A DNA stretch of 64,000 nt. Origin: Erythrobacter ramosus (GTDB lineage: Bacteria > Pseudomonadota > Alphaproteobacteria > Sphingomonadales > Sphingomonadaceae). Below, one piece after another: positions 48,103-57,334 of this stretch. Within the stretch, counting starts at the first letter, position 1; every line of letters starts with the position of its first letter. Location of the stretch: positions 1,178,001 to 1,242,000 of the forward strand of contig NZ_WTYB01000002.1 in the NCBI RefSeq assembly GCF_009828055.1. The letters run 5' to 3'. The notes below the pieces were generated by a model. It saw only the letters and a program-made list of their open reading frames with translations, was not told where the DNA came from and did no database searches. The translations under genes were made by a program, and so were the position numbers.

Positions 48103-49776
48103 ATGCGAGGGACACGGTTGGTCGCGGCGGTAGCGCTGTGCGCGGTGATGGCTGGCTGCGCGAAGAACGCGCCAGAACAGTTGGCCAAGGCCCCGCCGCC
48201 GCCCTCTGTGGTGGCACCTCCCCCGCCACCCCCTCCGCCGCCGCCACCGCCGCCGCCTGCTCCGGGCATGGTGTCGGATGCTCGGGCCGTGGTCGTTTCG
48301 GGATCGCGGGTGCGCACCGGCCCTGTCGCGCAGGAAGCCGCCTTCTACGCTCCGCCCGTGATGGTTGCGACCGATCCGGGGCGCGAGCAATATGACGGTA
48401 AGGAAGTCTCCCCCGTCAAGCTGACCGCAGCAGAGCCCGTCTCCACCTTCGCGGTCGATGTCGACACCGGGGCCTATGCCAATGCCCGCCGGTTCCTAAC
48501 CCAAGGCATGATGCCGCCCAAGGACGCGGTGCGCACCGAGGAGATGATCAACTATTTCCGCTATGACTACGCCCGGCCCAACGATCGCAGCCAGCCATTC
48601 ACCGTGACCACTGATGTGGCCAAGACCCCGTGGAACCCCGGCACTTATCTGATGCGCATCGGCCTGCGCGGTTACGATATCGACACCGCCGAACGCCCGC
48701 CTGCCAATCTGGTGTTCCTGATGGATGTCTCGGGCTCAATGAACTCCCCGGACAAGCTGCCCTTGGTCAAGACCGCGCTGGCCGGCCTTGCGGGAGAACT
48801 CGGGCAGAAAGATACGGTTTCGATCGTCGTTTATGCAGGCGCTGCGGGCATGGTGCTGGAACCCACGAGCGACACCGCCAAGATCCGCCGCGCGCTCGAT
48901 AGCCTTGCCGCGGGCGGATCGACCGCAGGCGGCGCCGGGATCGAGCTTGCCTACCGCATCGCCGAGGACAATTTCATCAAGGGCGGCGTCAACCGCGTGA
49001 TCCTGGCCACCGATGGCGATTTCAATGTCGGCGTTTCGGACACCAAGGCGCTGATCGAACTGATCGAAAAGAAGCGCGAAAGCGGCATCACACTGACCAC
49101 GTTGGGCTTTGGCCAAGGCAACTACAACGAAGCGATGATGGAGCAGATCGCCAACAAGGGGAACGGCAACTACGCCTATATCGACACCGCGCTGGAAGCG
49201 AAAAAGGTGCTGGGCGAGGAGATGCAATCGACCCTGTTCACCATCGCCAAGGACGTGAAAATCCAGGTCGAATTCAACCCTGCCGTGATCGCGCAATACC
49301 GGCTTGTGGGCTACGAGAACCGGGCGCTGCGCGAAGAGGACTTCGACAATGATCTGGTCGATGCGGGCGAGATTGGCGCTGGTCATCAGGTGACTGCGAT
49401 CTACGAAGTCGTCCCTGCCGGCGGCAAGGGCTGGATCGCGCCGCGCCGCTATGAGGATAGGCCTGACGCGGCGGCCACCGCCAAGCTGGCCGAGGCCGCC
49501 ACCGTCAAGCTGCGCTACAAGCTTCCTGATGGCGATACCTCGAAGCTGATCGAACGGGTCGTGTCGGCCAATATGCTCACTTCGGCCACCGCACCCAAGG
49601 GCGACTTTGCCTTTGCCGCAGCGGTCGCGGCTTACGGTCAGGTCTTGCGCGGCGATGAAATGATGCTGGGCTTCGGCTTTGACGACATCGGCAGACTCGC
49701 AGGCAGTCAGGACAATTTCTGGCGGCAGGAGTTCCTGCAATTGAACCAGCTGGCAGCCAGCATGAAGGGCGGCTGA
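48103..49776 (+). CDS. vWA-domain lipoprotein with poly-proline linker
   Basis: 557 aa from ATG 48103 (GTG at 48100 in frame is the alternative; GGGGAGAAAAGG precedes both). The signal peptide ends AVMAGCAKN, a lipobox. A linker with 14 consecutive prolines occupies about residues 40-53. The YfbK-type N-terminal segment (VSTFAVDVDTGAYANARRFL) follows. The vWA domain, near 205-380, has an intact MIDAS motif in VFLMDVSGSMNSPDK. A C-terminal DUF3520-like region ends GRLAGSQDNFWRQEFLQL. Such proteins bind divalent metal and partner proteins at the cell surface or periplasm; the partner is unknown. Confidence 0.88.
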   Translation: MRGTRLVAAVALCAVMAGCAKNAPEQLAKAPPPPSVVAPPPPPPPPPPPPPPAPGMVSDARAVVVSGSRVRTGPVAQEAAFYAPPVMVATDPGREQYDGKEVSPVKLTAAEPVSTFAVDVDTGAYANARRFLTQGMMPPKDAVRTEEMINYFRYDYARPNDRSQPFTVTTDVAKTPWNPGTYLMRIGLRGYDIDTAERPPANLVFLMDVSGSMNSPDKLPLVKTALAGLAGELGQKDTVSIVVYAGAAGMVLEPTSDTAKIRRALDSLAAGGSTAGGAGIELAYRIAEDNFIKGGVNRVILATDGDFNVGVSDTKALIELIEKKRESGITLTTLGFGQGNYNEAMMEQIANKGNGNYAYIDTALEAKKVLGEEMQSTLFTIAKDVKIQVEFNPAVIAQYRLVGYENRALREEDFDNDLVDAGEIGAGHQVTAIYEVVPAGGKGWIAPRRYEDRPDAAATAKLAEAATVKLRYKLPDGDTSKLIERVVSANMLTSATAPKGDFAFAAAVAAYGQVLRGDEMMLGFGFDDIGRLAGSQDNFWRQEFLQLNQLAASMKGG

Positions 49777-49858
49777 TCGCAGGGGCTTGGGCGAAGCGGG
49801 ACGAGGCTGCTAGAGCGCATCGCCGCAACGCCATGATTCGCTTGGGAGCAAAAGCGCC

Positions 49859-50431
49859 ATGTCCCCTGACCTGATGAATTATCTGCCGCTAATCCTGCTC
49901 GGTCTGGTTGCGCTGGTGCTTGCCGTGTGGGCGCTCGCGCGCCTCAGCCGCAAGGCCCGCGTGATCGAGGACGAAAGCAGCACCCCGCTCGCCCGCGATG
50001 TGCTGGAAGAAGGCGCAGCCCCTGCGGCGCGCAATCAAGCGCTGATCGATGCACCGCGCGCAGTCGAGATCAATCAGGGCGCGATGTCGGCCGCTGCCAA
50101 CAGTCAGGCGGTGGCAGCCGCACCGATGGACACCGACGCCGAGGCTGGCCCCTCCATCACCCCGACCGTCAGCCCGCCTTCCGCCGGCGCGCCTGATGAT
50201 CTGACCCGCATTAAGGGCCTCGGCCCCAAATTGGCCGCGCTGCTGGGCGAACTCGGGGTTCGCAGCTACACCCAAATCGCCGCATGGCAGCCCGCAGATA
50301 TCGAGCGGATCGACGCACAGCTTGGCCGTTTCTCCGGTCGGATTACGCGCGATCAATGGGTCGAACAGGCGCAATTGCTGGCTGCGGGAGACGAAAACGC
50401 ATTTACGGCACAATTCGGCCGCAACGGATAA
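49859..50431 (+). CDS. Membrane-anchored helix-hairpin-helix protein
   Basis: 190 aa. One N-terminal membrane helix (about residues 7-27, YLPLILLGLVALVLAVWALA), then a low-complexity Ala/Pro linker to about residue 112. The C-terminal module is DDLTRIKGLGPKLAALLGELGVRSYTQIAAW and ITRDQWVEQAQ. It is the HhH-type module also found at the ends of some NuoE and L21 proteins. HhH folds usually bind DNA non-specifically, though protein binding is possible. Tethering one to the inner membrane is unusual. Lies 82 bp after the vWA gene. Confidence 0.75.
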   Translation: MSPDLMNYLPLILLGLVALVLAVWALARLSRKARVIEDESSTPLARDVLEEGAAPAARNQALIDAPRAVEINQGAMSAAANSQAVAAAPMDTDAEAGPSITPTVSPPSAGAPDDLTRIKGLGPKLAALLGELGVRSYTQIAAWQPADIERIDAQLGRFSGRITRDQWVEQAQLLAAGDENAFTAQFGRNG

Positions 50432-50503
50432 TATTCCGCAAGGTTGACGTCCAATCCGTGTTACACTTCGATTTGTGGGAGTCGGAGAAGCGGGAGAGGG
50501 TCA

Positions 50504-50860
50504 ATGGTTTTGCGGATTTTGGTGGCCGAAGACGAGTTCATTACTGGATTTGATCTGTGCGACACTTTCGAGGAAGCCGGATACGAAGTCGAAGGGCCGC
50601 ACGCCGGAATTTCCTCGGCCATGCTGGCGTGCCAGAAGGAAAAGCCTGATCTGGCGATCCTCGATATCGAGCTGACCGATGGGCTGTCGTATGAGCTGGC
50701 GCAGAAGCTGCTCGATGACGATGTGCCGGTGATCCTGCACTCCGAACGGCATTCTGCCACGGAAGTCGCTGCCCGCTTTCCGGGCGCGACCACGCTGGCC
50801 AAGCCCTGCCCGCCAGCGATGCTGCTCGAAACCGTCAGCCGGGTCATTGCCCCGGTCTGA
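50504..50860 (+). CDS. Stand-alone response-regulator receiver
   Basis: 118 aa consisting of a single receiver domain. ATG 50504 (MVLRILVAEDEFITG) has CGGGAGAGGG upstream as ribosome binding site. The acidic pair is AEDE near residue 8-11, the phospho-Asp is in LAILDIELTDG near 55, and the conserved Lys is in TTLAKPCPP near 102, so phosphorylation is expected. There is no output domain, as in CheY-like or phosphorelay intermediates. No histidine kinase is nearby. Confidence 0.88.
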   Translation: MVLRILVAEDEFITGFDLCDTFEEAGYEVEGPHAGISSAMLACQKEKPDLAILDIELTDGLSYELAQKLLDDDVPVILHSERHSATEVAARFPGATTLAKPCPPAMLLETVSRVIAPV

Positions 50861-50995
50861 CCGGCTGATGCCTCACTGCTGGCCCCGCCCCACTTGCCCC
50901 GGCCTACCAAGCCTGCAAAGGCTGGGAGAAACAAGATAAGCAGGAGCATGCCCGTGCACGGCACCACCAACACGCCTTCCCGGGCGGATTCGCGA

Positions 50996-52171
50996 ATGGC
51001 CCCGTTCAACTGGGAAGACCCGTTCGACGTGGAAAGCCAGCTGACCGAGGAAGAGCGGATGATCCGCGATGCCGCGCACGGCTTTGCCCAAAGCGAGCTG
51101 CAACCGCGCGTGATCGATGCCTTCCGCGAGGAAGTGGACGCGCCCGAACTCTTCCCGCTGATGGGCGTCGCAGGCCTGCTGGGCGCAACTATCCCCGAAG
51201 AATTCGGCGGCGCGGGCGCAGGCTATGTCGCCTATGGCCTCATCGCGCGCGAGATCGAGCGGGTGGACTCTGGCTACCGCTCGATGGCGAGCGTGCAGTC
51301 CAGCCTCGTGATGCACCCCATCTACGCCTATGGATCAGACGAACAGCGCCGCAGATACCTCCCCGGCCTTGCCGCTGGCACGCTGATCGGCTGCTTCGGC
51401 CTGACCGAGCCTGATGCGGGTTCGGACCCGGCGGGGATGAAAACCTATGCGAAGAAGGACGGCGATGATTATGTCATCTCCGGTTCGAAGACCTGGATCA
51501 GCAACGCGCCCTTCGCTGATGTCTTCGTGGTCTGGGCCAAGTCCGAAGAACATGGCGGCGCCATTCGCGGCTTCGTGCTGGAAAAGGGCATGGCGGGGCT
51601 GTCAGCGCCCAAGATCAAGGGCAAGATTTCCTTGCGCGCCTCGACTACTGGCATGATCATGATGGACGCGGTGCGGGTGCCGTCCTCGGCGCTGCTGCCC
51701 AATGTCGAAGGGCTCAAGGGCCCGTTCGGCTGCCTCAACCGCGCGCGCTACGGCATCAGCTGGGGCGCGATGGGGGCGGCGGAGTTCTGCCTCCATGCCG
51801 CGCGCCAATATGGCCTGGACCGGCACCAGTTCGGGCGGCCGCTCGCCGCGACGCAGCTGTTCCAGAAGAAGCTCGCCTATATGATGACCGACATTGCGCT
51901 GGGCCTTCAGGCTTCGCTCCGCGTCGGCCGGTTGATCGACGAGGGCCGGTTCGCGCCCGACATGATCTCGATCGTGAAGCGCAACAATGTCGGCAAGGCC
52001 TTGGACATCGCCCGCGCCGCGCGCGACATGCATGGTGGCAACGGGATTTCCGAGGAGTATCAGGTCATCCGCCACATGGTGAACCTCGAAACGGTCAACA
52101 CCTATGAAGGCACGCATGATGTCCACGCGCTGATCCTTGGCCGCGCGATCACGGGGATTGCGGCGTTCTGA
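50996..52171 (+). CDS. Acyl-CoA dehydrogenase, glutaryl-CoA dehydrogenase type
   Basis: About 391 aa from ATG 50996 ([25 protein letters not shown]), the usual GCDH beginning; an ATG at 50948 would add 16 residues. FAD enzyme oxidising and decarboxylating glutaryl-CoA to crotonyl-CoA in lysine/tryptophan breakdown. Motifs: [16 protein letters not shown] near 140, [20 protein letters not shown] near 275, and the catalytic Glu in [18 protein letters not shown] near 368, which is the GCDH pattern. Its stop shares a base with the maiA start. Confidence 0.9.
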   Translation: MAPFNWEDPFDVESQLTEEERMIRDAAHGFAQSELQPRVIDAFREEVDAPELFPLMGVAGLLGATIPEEFGGAGAGYVAYGLIAREIERVDSGYRSMASVQSSLVMHPIYAYGSDEQRRRYLPGLAAGTLIGCFGLTEPDAGSDPAGMKTYAKKDGDDYVISGSKTWISNAPFADVFVVWAKSEEHGGAIRGFVLEKGMAGLSAPKIKGKISLRASTTGMIMMDAVRVPSSALLPNVEGLKGPFGCLNRARYGISWGAMGAAEFCLHAARQYGLDRHQFGRPLAATQLFQKKLAYMMTDIALGLQASLRVGRLIDEGRFAPDMISIVKRNNVGKALDIARAARDMHGGNGISEEYQVIRHMVNLETVNTYEGTHDVHALILGRAITGIAAF

Positions 52172-52818
52172 TGCGGCTGTTCGGCTACTTCCGCTCGTCG
52201 ACCTCCTACCGCCTGCGCATTGCGCTCAATCTCAAGGGCCTCGCCTTCGAGAATGTGCCGGTCAATCTGGTGACAGCGGAAAACAAGGACGAAGCCTTCA
52301 CCAGCCGCAACCCGTTCGGCTCGCTGCCGATGCTGGAGGCGGACGGGCGTGACCGGGCGCAGTCGATGGCGTTGCTCGAATGGCTGGACGAAGCCTATCC
52401 CGAACCGCGGTTCCTGCCCGCCGATATCGAAGCGCGCTACACGGTGCGCGAACTCGCCTACGGAATCGCGACCGAGATTCACGCGGTCAATAATCTGCCG
52501 GTGCTGAAGTACTTGAAAGACCCGCTCGGCCATTCGCAGGACGAGATCGACACTTGGTATCGCCATTGGCTGGCGCGCACGCTGAACCCGGTCGAAGCGC
52601 GCTTGGCGCAGCTTGGGCGCCAAGGGTTTGGGGGCGATTTCCTTCACGGTGACGCCCCCGGCCTGTTCGAGATCGTGCTGATCCCACAGCTCGCGAATGC
52701 ACGGCGGTTCAACTACGACTTGTCGAACAGCCCACACATGACCCGCATCGAAGCTGCCTGCCTTGCCCTGCCCGCCTTTGCGGCAGCGCATCCCGACAAG
52801 CAAATCGACGCACCCTAG
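52171..52818 (+). CDS. maiA: Maleylacetoacetate isomerase (zeta-class GST)
   Basis: 215 aa glutathione S-transferase-fold enzyme converting maleylacetoacetate to fumarylacetoacetate in tyrosine and homogentisate breakdown. The active-site stretch FRSSTSYRLRIALNLKG near residue 8 is the zeta-class SSxxxRVRIAL signature. NPFGSLPMLEADG near 48 supports the GSH site. It starts at the last base of the upstream dehydrogenase and is followed by fah after 27 bp. hppD and hmgA are not in this window. Confidence 0.93.
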   Translation: MRLFGYFRSSTSYRLRIALNLKGLAFENVPVNLVTAENKDEAFTSRNPFGSLPMLEADGRDRAQSMALLEWLDEAYPEPRFLPADIEARYTVRELAYGIATEIHAVNNLPVLKYLKDPLGHSQDEIDTWYRHWLARTLNPVEARLAQLGRQGFGGDFLHGDAPGLFEIVLIPQLANARRFNYDLSNSPHMTRIEAACLALPAFAAAHPDKQIDAP

Positions 52819-52845
52819 ATTTTCCCGGACGGAGAGGAACGCCCA

Positions 52846-53856
52846 ATGAAACTCGCAACCCTCGATAATGGCACGCGCGATGGCAAGCTGGTCGTGGTGT
52901 CGAAAGACCTGACCCGCTGCTCGGCAGCAGGTTATATCGCGCCGACCCTGCAAGCCGCGCTTGATGATTGGGAGCGGATCGCGCCAGAGCTTGAACTGCT
53001 CGCCCGCGATGTCGAGCATGAGACCGTGCCGTGCGAGCGCTTTCACGAGCGGCAGGCGCACTCGCCCTTGCCGCGCGCCTATCAGTGGGCCGATGGCAGC
53101 GCTTACATCAACCATGTCGAACTGGTGCGCCAAGCGCGCGGGGCCGAGGTTCCGGCCAGCTTCTACAGCGATCCGCTGATGTATCAGGGCGGCTCGGACG
53201 CGGTCCTGCGGCCTCGTCAGGACATCCCGCTGGGCGATCCGGCGTGGGGCTGCGACATGGAGGGCGAGATCGCCTGCATCACCGATGATGTGCCGATGGG
53301 CGTGTCGGTCGAAGACGCCGCCAGCCACATCAAGCTGCTGATGCTGGTGAACGATGTTTCGCTGCGGGGCCTGATCCCGGCGGAACTGGAGAAAGGCTTC
53401 GGCTTCTTCCAGTCCAAGCCCGCCAGCGCCTTCTCGCCTGTCGCCGTGACACCGGATGAACTCGGCGAGGCTTGGGCTGACTATCTGATCCACCTGCCGC
53501 TGATGGTCGATCTGAACGGAGCGCCCTTCGGCCGCGCCAATGCGGGCAAGGATGCGACCTTCAACCTCGCGCAGTTGGTCGCCCATGCGGCCAAGACCCG
53601 CAACCTCAGCGCCGGCACCGTCATCGGCACCGGCACGATCTCCAACAAGGGCGCTGACGGCGGCCCCGGCCAGCCGGTGGCCGAAGGCGGCGCGGGCTAT
53701 TCCTGCATCGCGGAAATCCGCATGATCGAAACCATCCGCGACGGCGCTGCGAAGACGCCGTTCATGCAGGTCGGTGACAGCGTGCGGATCGAGATGCGTG
53801 ACGCGCACAACCATTCAGTCTTCGGGGCGATCGAGCAGCACGTCGTGGCGGTCTAG
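52846..53856 (+). CDS. Fumarylacetoacetate hydrolase family protein
   Basis: 336 aa, last step of tyrosine degradation: cleavage of fumarylacetoacetate to fumarate and acetoacetate. Metal-binding Glu pairs are in DMEGEIACITDDVPMGV near residue 140 and FSPVAVTPDELG near 200. NDVSLRGLIPAELEKGFGFFQSKPA near 168 and the C-terminal GDSVRIEMRDAHNHSVFG are typical of the prokaryotic two-domain-like FAH group. The adjacent maiA makes fumarylacetoacetase the natural assignment (fahA-like). Confidence 0.9.
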   Translation: MKLATLDNGTRDGKLVVVSKDLTRCSAAGYIAPTLQAALDDWERIAPELELLARDVEHETVPCERFHERQAHSPLPRAYQWADGSAYINHVELVRQARGAEVPASFYSDPLMYQGGSDAVLRPRQDIPLGDPAWGCDMEGEIACITDDVPMGVSVEDAASHIKLLMLVNDVSLRGLIPAELEKGFGFFQSKPASAFSPVAVTPDELGEAWADYLIHLPLMVDLNGAPFGRANAGKDATFNLAQLVAHAAKTRNLSAGTVIGTGTISNKGADGGPGQPVAEGGAGYSCIAEIRMIETIRDGAAKTPFMQVGDSVRIEMRDAHNHSVFGAIEQHVVAV

Positions 53857-53963
53857 ACCTTGCCAGACCCCTGCTAGGCCCCATCTAGACCCCTCTAGCG
53901 CGCCGTCACCGCGATGTTTCGCGTTTAACATTTGTGCGCGCGCCTACCATCAGGAACTGACCG

Positions 53964-55415
53964 ATGACCGATTACCCCACCCTCAAGATGTTCATCAACG
54001 GCGACTGGATCGAAGCCGGAGAGGCCGGCACGATGGATGTGGTCAACCCCGCGACCGGCGCGGTGATCGGTCAGTGCCCGAAGGCCTCGCCCGCCCAGCT
54101 TGATGCCGCGCTAAAGGCGGCGGATGATGCCTTTGCCGGGTGGAGCCGCACCTCGGGCGCGGAGCGTTACGCGATCCTGCGCCGCGCCGCCGACCTGTTG
54201 CGCGAACGCGCGCCTGCTATCGCCCGGGTCGTGACTGCCGAAATGGGCAAGCCCCGCGCGCAGGCCATTGGCGAGATCACATCGTCCTGTGATGTCGTCG
54301 ATTTCCTGGGCGAAGAGGCCAAGCGGCGCGGCGGGCGCCTGATCCCGACGCGCGGCGCGGCGCTGATCGCGCAGATGGTGACGCATGAGCCGATTGGTCC
54401 CGCCGTCCTGCTCACCCCGTGGAATTTCCCGATCAACCTGCCGGTCAAAAAGATCGCGGGTGCGCTGGCGGCGGGCTGCACCGCGATCCTCAAGCCGGCG
54501 GAAAACACGCCGGGTTCGGCGCAATTGCTGGTCGAATGCTTTGTCGATGCGGGCGTGCCCAAGGGCGTGTTGAACCTCGTCCACGGCGATCCCGGCCCGG
54601 TGTCGGAACACCTCATCGCCTCGCCCGTCACGCGCAAAGTGAGCTTCACCGGATCGACCGCTGTCGGCAAACAGCTGGGTGCACTCGCGGCGACCCACAT
54701 GAAGCGCTTCACCCCGGAATTGGGCGGCCATGCCCCGGTGATCGTCAGCAAGCACGCGGACCTGGACCGCGCGGTGGCGATGTGCGCCAGCACCAAGTTC
54801 CGCAACGCTGGACAGGTCTGCGTCTCGCCCACCCGGTTCCTGGTGGCACGCGAGATTTACGACCGCTTCGTCGCTGAATTTGCTGCCGTTGCAAGCAAGT
54901 TGAAGGTCGGCGATCCGGGCGCGGATGAAAGCGTCGACATGGGCCCGCTTGCTCACGGACGCCGGATCGCGGCAATGGAGCAGGTGGTCGCGGACGCTGG
55001 CGGCAATCGCGGCGAGGTGGTCACTGGCGGGTCGGTAATCGCAGGCAGCGGGTTCTTCTTCGAGCCGACCGTGATCGCCAATCCGTCGCCCGACAGTCGC
55101 TTCATGACCGAAGAACCCTTCGGCCCCATCGCCGGGATTGTTCCGTTCGATGCGATCGAAGACGCGGTCGGGATCGCAAACAGCCTGCGCTACGGCCTTG
55201 CCGCCTATGCCTTCTCGGGCGATCTGGACGAAGCGCATTACCTCGGCCGGGCCCTGCGCGCCGGGATGGTGGGGGTCAACCAGTTGATCGTATCCTCGCC
55301 CGAAACCCCGTTCGGCGGGATCGGCGACAGCGGCTTTGGATCTGAGGGCGGCGAGGAAGGCTACCTTGCTTTCACGGATACCAAGCTGGTGATGTTGGCA
55401 AAGTCAGGCGGTTAG
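53964..55415 (+). CDS. NAD-dependent succinate-semialdehyde dehydrogenase family
   Basis: 483 aa aldehyde dehydrogenase. N-terminal MFINGDWIEAGEAGTMDVVNPATG, cofactor region LLTPWNFPINLPVKKIAGALAAGCTAILKPAE near 150, catalytic Glu in ELGGHAPVIV near 250 and nucleophilic Cys in NAGQVCVSPTRFLV near 283. MGKPRAQAIGEI and the MVGVNQLIVSSPETPFGGIGDSG-type end match the GabD/SSADH group, which oxidises succinic semialdehyde to succinate. Substrate is a family-level call. Separated from fah by 107 bp, so probably its own unit. Confidence 0.9.
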   Translation: MTDYPTLKMFINGDWIEAGEAGTMDVVNPATGAVIGQCPKASPAQLDAALKAADDAFAGWSRTSGAERYAILRRAADLLRERAPAIARVVTAEMGKPRAQAIGEITSSCDVVDFLGEEAKRRGGRLIPTRGAALIAQMVTHEPIGPAVLLTPWNFPINLPVKKIAGALAAGCTAILKPAENTPGSAQLLVECFVDAGVPKGVLNLVHGDPGPVSEHLIASPVTRKVSFTGSTAVGKQLGALAATHMKRFTPELGGHAPVIVSKHADLDRAVAMCASTKFRNAGQVCVSPTRFLVAREIYDRFVAEFAAVASKLKVGDPGADESVDMGPLAHGRRIAAMEQVVADAGGNRGEVVTGGSVIAGSGFFFEPTVIANPSPDSRFMTEEPFGPIAGIVPFDAIEDAVGIANSLRYGLAAYAFSGDLDEAHYLGRALRAGMVGVNQLIVSSPETPFGGIGDSGFGSEGGEEGYLAFTDTKLVMLAKSGG

Positions 55416-55573
55416 CCGAGCGGGTTCTTCCACGCGATCCGCGAAAGCAACGACTTGCGCGGTTCCATCGGCTGGATACGACCATAGCGCGCACGGCGAG
55501 AGTGCTCGTCCTGCATGCAAACTGTGCGTCGCATCGGATCTGGTCGGCTCGACCAGAATGTCGGTTTTTCCAT
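55412..55573 (-). CDS. Small basic protein, 53 aa, unknown
   Basis: Open frame from ATG 55573 to TAA at 55414-55412, overlapping the last bases of the convergent dehydrogenase gene. It begins MEKPTFWSSRPDPMRRTV and ends LLSRIAWKNPLG. It has 11 Arg, 3 Lys and one or two Cys, so it is strongly basic, with no membrane helix. GGGGACGCGAG upstream gives a possible ribosome binding site. It fills an otherwise empty intergenic stretch. Not recognised; could be a spurious frame. Confidence 0.5.
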   Translation of the reverse strand: MEKPTFWSSRPDPMRRTVCMQDEHSRRARYGRIQPMEPRKSLLSRIAWKNPLG

Positions 55574-55747
55574 GTCTCGCGTCCCCGAATCGCGCGTTTT
55601 TATGTCGCTGTAGCTAACATAAAATCTGTGGATAAAACGAGTCTTTACGCGCTCCTACGCAAAGATTGCTAGGACGGTGTCAGGCTCCGTAAGCCGAAAT
55701 TGCCCAAATCGGTTCCCGCGTTTCGCAAAATGCCCGGCCTGAACGGC
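55574..55747. other. Intergenic stretch, no gene seen
   Basis: 174 bp upstream of the small basic ORF and beyond the end of the convergent 2-hydroxyacid oxidase gene. It is locally AT-rich (TAGCTAACATAAAATCTGTGG near 55612) and may contain the promoter of the small ORF. No RNA gene or repeat recognised. Confidence 0.35.
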
Positions 55748-56914
55748 CTATGACGTTATGCGGCGAACCCCGGCAGCGCGAACATCGGCGAGCGTCGGAT
55801 AGCCGTTGACCGCCATCAGCAGGTCCGCCTCGGCCAGGATCGAGCGCAGCACCCAAGCGGCACCGTCAGCCCCGCCCAGCGCCAGCCCGTAAGTGTAGGG
55901 CCGCCCCACGCCCACTGCCCGCGCGCCCATCGCCAAAGCCTTGACGGCATCGGAGCCGGAACGGATTCCGCTGTCAAACAGTACCGGAGTGTCACCCGAG
56001 GCCTTCACCACATCCTCCAGCAGATCAATGGTGGCGATCCCGCCGTTGGCCTGCCGGCCACCGTGGTTCGAACAATAGACCGCGTCCGCCCCGCAATCGA
56101 CCGCGCGCCGCGCGTCATCCGGGTGGCAGATGCCCTTCAACACGATCGGAAGCTTGGTCACCGACTTGAACCACGCCATGTCGTCCCACGTCAGCACCTG
56201 CCCAAATGTCGCTGCCCAAGTAAAGATCGCAGCGGCCGAGTCCTCCTCGGGGGCCTTGGCCAGCAGTGAGCGGAAGACGGGGTCGGTAAAGTAGTTCTGC
56301 AAGACCTTGCCGCGCAATTGCGGGAAGTTCGATGCGTTGAGATCGCGCGGACGCCAGCCCGTTACCCAGGTATCCAGCGTCACTACCAGCGCCTTGTAGC
56401 CCGCGGCTTCGGCGCGGCGGATCAGGCTGGTCGCCAGCTCCTTGTTCTTGGGCGTGTAGAGCTGGAACCACGCGGGCGTATCGCCGCAGGCCGCCTTCAC
56501 ATCTTCCAGCGGATCATTCGCCAGTGTCGAAGCGCAGAACGGTACCCCCGTCAGCGCTGAGGCGCGTGCGGCGGCCATGTCCCCATGGCGATCCTGCGTC
56601 GCCTCTCCGTTCAAGCCGATGGGTGCCATGAACAGCGGTGTTGGATAGGTGTGGCCGAACAGTTCGATGCTGAGATCGCGTACCGAGCAATCGACCATCA
56701 TGCGCGGCACCATGCCCCAGTGGTGGAAGGCCGAGGCATTGCTGTTCTGCGTATGCTCATCACCGCAGCCGCCCGCGACGTAGTTGGTGAGACCCGGCCC
56801 CAGCGCTTCATGCGCTCGCTTTTCGAGGGTGGCGAAATCGACCGGCCAAGTGGGCAGGATGCCGCGCAAGCCGGCATTGTAGATCTCGTTCTGCATCGCG
56901 CCGAAATTGCTCAT
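55748..56914 (-). CDS. FMN-dependent alpha-hydroxy-acid oxidase/dehydrogenase
   Basis: 388 aa TIM-barrel flavoenzyme of the lactate/glycolate/mandelate oxidase family. FMN and substrate residues are recognisable: APIGLNGEATQDRHGDMAAAR near 97, TLDTWVTGWRPRDLN near 180, KGICHPDDARRAVDCGADAV near 262, the catalytic His in YCSNHGGRQANGG near 283, and LFDSGIRSGSDAVKALAMGARAVGVGRPYTY near 310. The lactate 2-monooxygenase-like subgroup is the closest match by eye; acceptor and substrate are uncertain. Confidence 0.88.
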   Translation of the reverse strand: MSNFGAMQNEIYNAGLRGILPTWPVDFATLEKRAHEALGPGLTNYVAGGCGDEHTQNSNASAFHHWGMVPRMMVDCSVRDLSIELFGHTYPTPLFMAPIGLNGEATQDRHGDMAAARASALTGVPFCASTLANDPLEDVKAACGDTPAWFQLYTPKNKELATSLIRRAEAAGYKALVVTLDTWVTGWRPRDLNASNFPQLRGKVLQNYFTDPVFRSLLAKAPEEDSAAAIFTWAATFGQVLTWDDMAWFKSVTKLPIVLKGICHPDDARRAVDCGADAVYCSNHGGRQANGGIATIDLLEDVVKASGDTPVLFDSGIRSGSDAVKALAMGARAVGVGRPYTYGLALGGADGAAWVLRSILAEADLLMAVNGYPTLADVRAAGVRRITS

Positions 56915-56983
56915 GGCGGCTAATCTCTCCCGTTTATTATGGGAACAGATCAGACGATCCGTGGGTGCAGGGCAAGCGGTTTT

Positions 56984-57334
56984 CTAGGCGAAGAAGCGTT
57001 GCAGGCGCGGGCGCATCTTGAGGAAGCGCAGGTAAGCGGCCTCCAGCACCCGCAGCACAGTGCGGTTCCGCGCCGCCAGCCCGAGCGGACGCAGCAACGG
57101 GATCGCGCGCCACATCGCCGCAAAGGCCGCCGCGCCGCTGTGCACCACGCCGTCCTCCTCTGCGTGGAAACGGGCGAGCAGTTGCGCGCGGTCGATAGGG
57201 CAGGACGGATCGGCGCCGCTTGCAACATCAACGAAAGTGATCGCCCCGCGCTGATCGAGCCGCCGCATCAGCGCGATTTCGCGCAGGCACAGCGGACAGG
57301 CACCGTCGAACCAGACTTTGACTGTGCCGCTCAA
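56984..57334 (-). CDS. DCC-family thiol-disulfide-like protein (DUF393)
   Basis: 116 aa from a TTG at 57334, which overlaps the DUF2474 stop as TTGA; the family start [16 protein letters not shown] follows directly. The DxxCPLC motif gives the DCC name and could act as a redox CxxC site. C-terminal [23 protein letters not shown] is helical and basic. The family is predicted thioredoxin-like. As the last gene of the cydA-cydB-DUF2474 unit it may assist oxidase assembly, which is an inference. Confidence 0.8.
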   Translation of the reverse strand: MSGTVKVWFDGACPLCLREIALMRRLDQRGAITFVDVASGADPSCPIDRAQLLARFHAEEDGVVHSGAAAFAAMWRAIPLLRPLGLAARNRTVLRVLEAAYLRFLKMRPRLQRFFA

